Assembly: GCF_030063135.1 (NCBI RefSeq)
Contig: NZ_JASISO010000036.1
Coordinates: 1 to 64,000 of the forward strand
Direction of reading: 5' to 3'
DNA from: Streptomyces sp. G-G2
GTDB lineage: Bacteria; Actinomycetota; Actinomycetes; Streptomycetales; Streptomycetaceae
DNA: 64,000 nucleotides
In this document: positions 59,398 through 64,000 of the stretch, one piece after another
Layout of the letters: every line of letters begins with the position of its first letter
Position numbering within the stretch: position 1 is the stretch's first letter
Translations under genes and position numbers: made by a program
Notes under the pieces: model-generated
Told to the model about the DNA's origin: nothing
Databases searched by the model: none
Seen by the model: only the letters and a program-made list of their open reading frames with translations

Positions 59398-61830
59398 ATG
59401 TCCATTTCCAGTTCTGACCGTGCCGTCATGCCCGAGAACGACTCCATCGAGGCCGCCGAGGCCGTCACGATCATCGAGACCCTTGTGGTCGACGAGATCG
59501 TCAACGACTCCCTTGCCGCCGACATCGACGTTTTTGAGGCCGACGTGACGACCGACCAGTCCCTTTCCATCGACGCTGACGCCGAGGCCGTCGAGGCCGC
59601 CGACGTCGCTGACGTCGAGCCCATCGAGGCCGCCGACGCCGAGCCCACGCTCACCTTCGGCGACCTCGGTCTGCCGGACGGGATCGTCCGCAAGCTCGCG
59701 CAGAACGGTGTCACCGCCCCCTTCCCGATCCAGGCCGCGACCATCCCGGACGCCCTGGCCGGCAAGGACATCCTCGGCCGCGGCCGCACCGGCTCCGGCA
59801 AGACCCTCTCCTTCGGTCTGCCGACCCTGGCCACGCTGGCCGGCGGCACCACCGAGAAGAAGAAGCCCCGCGCGATCATCCTCACGCCGACCCGTGAGCT
59901 CGCGATGCAGGTCGCGGACGCGCTCCAGCCGTACGGCGACGTGCTCGGCCTGAAGCTCAAGGTCGTCTGCGGCGGTACCTCGATGAGCAACCAGATCTTC
60001 GCCCTGGAGCGCGGTGTCGACGTCCTCGTCGCCACCCCGGGCCGTCTGCGCGACATCATCAACCGCGGCGCCTGCTCGCTCGCGAACGTCCAGGTCGCCG
60101 TCCTCGACGAGGCCGACCAGATGTCCGACCTGGGCTTCCTGCCCGAGGTCACCGAGCTGCTCGACCAGATCCCCGGCGGCGGCCAGCGCATGCTCTTCTC
60201 CGCCACCATGGAGAACGAGATCGGCACGCTCGTCAAGCGCTACCTCTCGAACCCCGTCACGCACGAGGTCGACAGCGCGCAGGGCAACGTCTCGACCATG
60301 ACCCACCACGTCCTCGTCGTGAAGCCGAAGGACAAGGCGCCGGTCACGGCCGCGATCGCCGCCCGCAAGGGCCGCACGATCATCTTCGTCCGCACCCAGC
60401 TGGGCGCCGACCGCATCGCCGAGCAGCTCATCGAGTCCGGCGTGAAGGCCGACGCGCTGCACGGCGGCATGACGCAGGGTGCCCGTACCCGCGTCCTGGA
60501 AGACTTCAAGAAGGGCTACGTCAACGCGCTCGTCGCGACCGACGTCGCCGCCCGCGGCATCCACGTCGACGGCATCGACCTGGTCCTGAACGTGGACCCG
60601 GCCGGTGACCACAAGGACTACCTGCACCGCTCGGGCCGTACCGCCCGCGCCGGCAAGTCGGGCGTCGTGGTCTCGCTGTCGCTGCCGCACCAGCGTCGCC
60701 AGATCTTCCGGCTGATGGAGGACGCGGGCGTCGACGCCTCGCGCCACATCGTCGGTGGGGCCGGCGCGTTCGAGCCCGAGGTCGCCGAGATCACCGGTGC
60801 CCGTTCGCTGTCCGAGGTCCAGGCCGACTCGGCGAACAACGCCGCCAAGCAGGCCGAGCGCGAGGTCGCCGACCTCACCAAGCAGCTGGAGCGCGTCCAG
60901 CGCCGTGCCGTGGAACTGCGCGAGGAGGCCGACCGCCTCGTCGCCCGTTCCGCCCGTGAGCGCGGCGAGGACCCGGAGGCCGCTGTGGCCGAGGTCGCCG
61001 AGGCCGCCGAAGCCGAGGTCGCGGCCGAGGCCGCTGCCGCGGCTGCCGCTGCCGAGGCCCAGGCCGTGCAGCGCCGTGACGACCGTGGCAACTTCGAGCG
61101 TCGCGACGACCGCGGTGACCGCGGTGGCCGCGGTGGCTTCAACCGTGACGACCGCGGCGGCGACCGCGGTGGTGACCGCGGCGGCTTCCGCTCCGGTGGC
61201 GACCGTCGTGACGAGCGTCCCTCGGGTGGTGGCTTCCGCCGTGACGACCGTCCGTCCGGTGGCTTCCGCTCCGGTGGCGACCGTCGTGACGAGCGTCCCT
61301 CGGGTGGTGGCTTCCGTCGCGACGACCGTCCGTCCGGTGGCTTCCGCTCCGGTGGTGACCGTCCGGCCGGTGGCGGCTTCCGCTCCGGTGGTGACCGTCC
61401 CACCGGTGGCAGCTTCCGTCGCGACGACCGTCCGTCGGGCAGCTTCAACCGTGACGAGCGTCCCTCGGGCGGCTTCAACCGTGACGACCGTGGCGGCGAC
61501 CGCCCGGCCGGTGGCAGCTTCCGTCGCGACGACCGTCCGTCCGGTGGCTTCCGCTCCGGTGGCGACCGTCCGGCCGGTGGTGGCTTCCGCTCCGGTGGCG
61601 ACCGTCCCACCGGTGGCAGCTTCCGTCGCGACGACCGTCCGTCGGGCAGCTTCAACCGTGACGACCGCGGTGGCGACCGTCCGGCCGGTGGCGGCTTCCG
61701 CGCCGGTGGCGGCGAGCGCCCCTATGGCCGTCGTGACGACCACCGTCCGTCGGGCTCCGGCACCGGCTCGTCCTTCGGTGGCGGCACCGCCCGTCGCGAC
61801 GACAAGCCGCGCTGGAAGCGCAACGGCTGA
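59398..61830 (+). CDS. DEAD-box RNA helicase with RGG-like repeat tail
   Basis: An 810-residue helicase. An acidic N-terminus (about 1-85) precedes the core with Q-motif TAPFPIQAATIP, motif I GRTGSGKT, Ia PTRELAMQ, DEAD in VLDEADQMSDLGF, SAT, and motif VI HRSGRTARAGK. A coiled, Ala/Glu-rich linker (about 470-560) leads to about 240 residues of GGFRSGGDRP / RRDDRPSGG repeats that should bind RNA non-specifically. ATG at 59398. Possibly involved in cold adaptation, RNA decay or ribosome assembly, as with other actinobacterial DeaD-like proteins. Confidence 0.95.
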   Translation: MSISSSDRAVMPENDSIEAAEAVTIIETLVVDEIVNDSLAADIDVFEADVTTDQSLSIDADAEAVEAADVADVEPIEAADAEPTLTFGDLGLPDGIVRKLAQNGVTAPFPIQAATIPDALAGKDILGRGRTGSGKTLSFGLPTLATLAGGTTEKKKPRAIILTPTRELAMQVADALQPYGDVLGLKLKVVCGGTSMSNQIFALERGVDVLVATPGRLRDIINRGACSLANVQVAVLDEADQMSDLGFLPEVTELLDQIPGGGQRMLFSATMENEIGTLVKRYLSNPVTHEVDSAQGNVSTMTHHVLVVKPKDKAPVTAAIAARKGRTIIFVRTQLGADRIAEQLIESGVKADALHGGMTQGARTRVLEDFKKGYVNALVATDVAARGIHVDGIDLVLNVDPAGDHKDYLHRSGRTARAGKSGVVVSLSLPHQRRQIFRLMEDAGVDASRHIVGGAGAFEPEVAEITGARSLSEVQADSANNAAKQAEREVADLTKQLERVQRRAVELREEADRLVARSARERGEDPEAAVAEVAEAAEAEVAAEAAAAAAAAEAQAVQRRDDRGNFERRDDRGDRGGRGGFNRDDRGGDRGGDRGGFRSGGDRRDERPSGGGFRRDDRPSGGFRSGGDRRDERPSGGGFRRDDRPSGGFRSGGDRPAGGGFRSGGDRPTGGSFRRDDRPSGSFNRDERPSGGFNRDDRGGDRPAGGSFRRDDRPSGGFRSGGDRPAGGGFRSGGDRPTGGSFRRDDRPSGSFNRDDRGGDRPAGGGFRAGGGERPYGRRDDHRPSGSGTGSSFGGGTARRDDKPRWKRNG
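61120..61745 (+). repeat. In-frame repeats coding the helicase RGG-like tail
   Basis: Many near-identical units such as GGTGGCTTCCGCTCCGGTGG and CGTCGCGACGACCGTCC, with two long repeated blocks (around 61345-61440 and 61540-61640). Variation in copy number is likely between strains. Confidence 0.85.
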
Positions 61831-61875
61831 TCGTCAGCACCCGTAACACCCGCAACACCTGACGCCCAGCGTCCA

Positions 61876-61913
61876 CTTGGCCCCCACAGCACTCCGGTGC
61901 GGTGGGGGCCAAG
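61876..61913. terminator. Helicase terminator
   Basis: CTTGGCCCCCAC / GTGGGGGCCAAG, a 12-bp perfect outer stem with a smaller inner GCAC/GTGC hairpin, 45 bases after the helicase stop. Confidence 0.85.
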
Positions 61914-61980
61914 CCCGTTTCCGGGGCGGGACCGTTCAGGTCCTTCGGGCCGGCCCCGCCCTTCTGTCGGCGGACGCCGC

Positions 61981-62256
61981 TCAGGGGCGGGTGGCCCGCC
62001 GCGGGCGCGCCGGGGCGCGGCGGCGGGGCGCGGCGGCGGGGGCGTCCGCCCCGCGGGTACCGGGCCGGGTCCGGCGGTCGGCGCCGGGGAGGGTGTCGTC
62101 CGTGGCCCATACCGTGGCCAGCGGGAGCCAATGGGCGAGGGTCTGGGAGGCTCCGGTGCCGGCGTCCAGGGAGATCCGGTACCGGGCGTAGCGGTCCTCG
62201 GAAGCCGGGGACGACGCCGCGGGTGCGGTTGCTGCCCGGGCGGGCGGGGTCTGCAC
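61981..62256 (-). CDS. Small hypothetical protein of the ketosynthase cluster
   Basis: A 91-residue protein with GTG start. Its middle, SEDRYARYRISLDAGTGASQ then LAHWLPLATVW, looks like a genuine small domain; the C-terminal 40 residues are Arg/Ala/Pro low complexity. An AAAGG sequence lies upstream of the GTG. It follows the FabH-like gene on the same strand after 87 bases, so it probably belongs to that operon. Family not recognised. Confidence 0.6.
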   Translation of the reverse strand: MQTPPARAATAPAASSPASEDRYARYRISLDAGTGASQTLAHWLPLATVWATDDTLPGADRRTRPGTRGADAPAAAPRRRAPARPRRATRP

Positions 62257-62343
62257 TGTCGTGCTGCCTTTCGTCGGGGTGCCCGCACCCCGGCCGGGCC
62301 GGGCCGGGGTGCGGGGACTGGCGGGGTGCGGGGACGGGCGGGG

Positions 62344-63321
62344 TCAGCGGTTGACCGGTCGTACGTCCGGCCACAGCAGGGCTGCCGAACCCCAGGTCAG
62401 GCCACCGCCGAAGGCAGTGAGGAGCACCCGGTCGCCGGGCGTGAGCCGGCCCCGGTCCGCGGCCCAGGCCAGGGCCAGCGGGATGGACGCGGCGGCCGTG
62501 TTGCCGACGTCCTCGATGTTGGAGATCACGCGTTCGGGCGGCAGACCGAGCCGTTTGGCCACCGACTCCAGGATCCGCAGGTTCGCCTGGTGGCCGACGA
62601 ACGCGTCGACGTCCTGGAGCGGCCAGCCGACCGCTTCCGCGGCCCGGCGTGCCGACTCGACCATCGTCGGAACGGCCCGGGTGTAGACCTCGCGGCCCTC
62701 CATCCGCAGGTACCGCTCGCCGGGTGGCACGGTGATCAGTTCGTCGCCGGTGCCGTCGCTGCCCAGTTCGGTGTGCAGGACCGTGCCGTGGCCGTGCGGC
62801 TGCTCGCCGCGCTCGAGCAGCACCGCGCCCGCGCCGTCCCCGAAGATGACGGCGGTGCCGCGGTCCTGCGGATCGACGATCGCCGAGTAGCGTTCCGCAC
62901 CGATGACCAGGACGCTCTCGCAGGTCCCGGCGCCGATCATGGCCGCGGCGACGGACAGCCCGTACACGAAGCCGGAGCAGACGGCCGACAGGTCGAAGGC
63001 GGCGGCGCCGGTCAGGCCCATGGCCGAGGCCACCCGCGGGGCGGTCGCGGGGCAAGCCCGGTCCGGGGTGGTCGTGGCCACGAGGACCAGGTCGCAGGAG
63101 GACCGGCCGGCCGATTCCAGGGCCGCGGACCCGGCGGCCGCCGCCAGTTCGGTGGTGCCCGTGCCGGTGTCCACGACATGGCGGCGCGCGATTCCGGTAC
63201 GGCTGTGGATCCACTCGTGCGAGGTGTCCAGCCGCTGCGCCAGGTCGTCGTTGGTGACCGTCCGCGCGGGCAGGCAGGTGCCCAGGCCGGTCAGTACGGC
63301 GGGGATCCGGTCGTTGCTCAT
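62344..63321 (-). CDS. Beta-ketoacyl-ACP synthase III-like (KAS III/FabH family)
   Basis: A 325-residue ketosynthase. Catalytic Cys in DLSAVCSGFVYG (about 115), His in AFVGHQANLRIL (about 247) and Asn in EDVGNTAAASIP (about 277) form the C-H-N triad. FGDGAGAVLLERGE is also typical. It overlaps the upstream KAS II-like gene by ATGA. A FabH paired with a FabF outside the fab locus suggests specialised acyl-chain or polyketide initiation rather than housekeeping synthesis. Confidence 0.93.
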   Translation of the reverse strand: MSNDRIPAVLTGLGTCLPARTVTNDDLAQRLDTSHEWIHSRTGIARRHVVDTGTGTTELAAAAGSAALESAGRSSCDLVLVATTTPDRACPATAPRVASAMGLTGAAAFDLSAVCSGFVYGLSVAAAMIGAGTCESVLVIGAERYSAIVDPQDRGTAVIFGDGAGAVLLERGEQPHGHGTVLHTELGSDGTGDELITVPPGERYLRMEGREVYTRAVPTMVESARRAAEAVGWPLQDVDAFVGHQANLRILESVAKRLGLPPERVISNIEDVGNTAAASIPLALAWAADRGRLTPGDRVLLTAFGGGLTWGSAALLWPDVRPVNR

Positions 63322-64000
63322 GTGCCCATCACCAGGACGCAGTTGGAACCGCCGAAGCCGAAGGAGTGGCTGACCGCGACCGCCGGGTCCTGCCGCCGTT
63401 CCTGGTCCACCACCAGGTCCAGGCCCGCGAGCTCCGGGTCCACGGCCGGGGTGTGCGCGGTCGGCGGCACGATGCCCGTCGCCAGGGTCCGCAGGGTCAG
63501 CACGGCCTCGATGGCGCCCGCCGCGCCCAGGCTGTGCCCGAGCAGTCCCTTGTTGGCCGTGACGCTCGGCCGGTGCGGGAAGAGGCGGTTGATCAGCTTC
63601 CCCTCGCTGCGGTCGTTGTACGGGGTCGAGGTGCCGTGCGCGTTGACGTGGTCCACGTCGGACGGGGCGAGCCCGGCGTCCGCCAGCGCGGCCCGTACCG
63701 CCGCCTCGGCGCCGATGGCGTCGGGGTGCGGGGCGACCGGGTGGTGCGCGTCGGTGGTGAAGGCGTAGCCGAGGATGCGGCCCCGCGAGGTCGCGCCGCG
63801 CTCTCGTGCGCCGTCCTCGCGCTCCAGTACCAGGGCGGCGGCGCCCTCGGAGAGCACGAAGCCGGAGCGGTCCGCGGCGAACGGACGCGAGGCGTCGTCC
63901 GCCGCGCTGTCGGTGAGCGCGCCCATGGCGGCGAAGCCCGCCGCGATGACGGGCACCACCCCGGCGTCCGTACCGACGGCGATCACGATGTCGCAGGCGC
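63318..64000 (-). CDS. Beta-ketoacyl-ACP synthase II-like (KAS II/FabF family), partial
   Basis: The C-terminal roughly 227 residues; the gene begins beyond the right edge. The two catalytic His are in NAHGTSTPYNDRSEG and ANKGLLGHSLGAAGAIE, and GFGGSNCVLVMG closes the protein. The N-terminal Cys-containing part is not in the window. Coupled by a 4-base overlap to the KAS III-like gene. The rest of the cluster (ACP, reductases, etc.) would lie to the right. Confidence 0.92.
   Translation of the reverse strand, partial: ACDIVIAVGTDAGVVPVIAAGFAAMGALTDSAADDASRPFAADRSGFVLSEGAAALVLEREDGARERGATSRGRILGYAFTTDAHHPVAPHPDAIGAEAAVRAALADAGLAPSDVDHVNAHGTSTPYNDRSEGKLINRLFPHRPSVTANKGLLGHSLGAAGAIEAVLTLRTLATGIVPPTAHTPAVDPELAGLDLVVDQERRQDPAVAVSHSFGFGGSNCVLVMGT

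Noticed and set aside
59014-61743. A 909-codon open frame on the minus strand full of Thr/Val/Ala repeats
   Set aside because: It is antisense to the DEAD-box helicase and its repeats are the complement of the RGG-like tail; no start site or domain of its own.

Overview
This 64 kb window is high-GC actinobacterial DNA, and the gene content points to a Streptomyces chromosome: bldC, an Lsr2-family nucleoid protein beside the pur genes, a valine dehydrogenase, OpcA, mycothiol-type enzymes, many GTG starts and strong GC3. Most of it is core chromosome. The order upp ... dnaX-purD ... purC ... lsr2-like-purSQL ... purF-purM ... vdh ... bldC ... hrpA is the familiar Streptomyces mid-chromosome order.

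Layout. 0-5.4 kb: upp, a LytR_C envelope protein, a small VapB/ParB-like protein, a HerA-like ATPase, an orphan opcA and a HhH-GPD DNA repair protein. 5.4-10.6 kb: a VOC protein and a molybdenum-themed group (a short Mo-cofactor oxidoreductase, a 2Fe-2S/Mo xanthine dehydrogenase-type enzyme, an HTH-TOBE protein). The dehydrogenase has lost its promoter side: a deletion has joined the tail of its flavin domain to the tail of a divergent PucR regulator. 10.7-15.7 kb: MerR regulator, cold-shock protein, small hypotheticals, an NAD(P)-binding protein and a large XPB/Ssl2-like protein. 15.9-25.8 kb: a tandem array of four small integrative-element remnants at the 3' end of tRNA-Ser(GGA). Four extra copies of a 52-bp tRNA core mark the junctions. 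The cargo is two VapBC-type modules, a phage/AICE recombination directionality factor, a polymorphic toxin with probable immunity gene, an exonuclease-BRCT protein and fragments of a cysteinyl-tRNA synthetase, a HAD hydrolase and a helicase. No integrase remains.

25.9-46.3 kb: SRP RNA (ffs), dnaX, and eight purine genes (purD, purC, purS-purQ-purL, purF, purM) interspersed with a degenerate M48-like membrane protein, an N,N-dimethylformamidase-like protein, a chimeric ABC-ATPase/histidine kinase with its response regulator, three tRNA-Gly genes, an Lsr2 paralogue and a broken sulfatase. Together the pur genes cover PRPP to AIR plus SAICAR synthesis, with purN, purK/E, purB and purH elsewhere. 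46.3-57 kb: DUF3073, valine dehydrogenase, a hypothetical, bldC, tRNA-Asp, HrpA helicase, a secreted DsbA-like/CcdA pair and a tRNA cluster (Phe, Asp, Glu). 57-64 kb: zincin metallopeptidase, a crcB pair for fluoride export, a lipoprotein, a DEAD-box helicase with an RGG-like tail, and the start of an FabF/FabH-type cluster that runs off the right edge.

Points that stand out: the tRNA-Ser island array; at least four simple deletion scars (9.8, 25.2, 35.9 and 42.8 kb), one creating an in-frame ABC-ATPase/kinase fusion; an Arg in place of a [2Fe-2S] cysteine in the dehydrogenase; and a tRNA-Gly(UCC) with altered D- and T-arms that could be a non-ribosomal glycine donor. All functional statements are from sequence reading and family knowledge; no searches were run.
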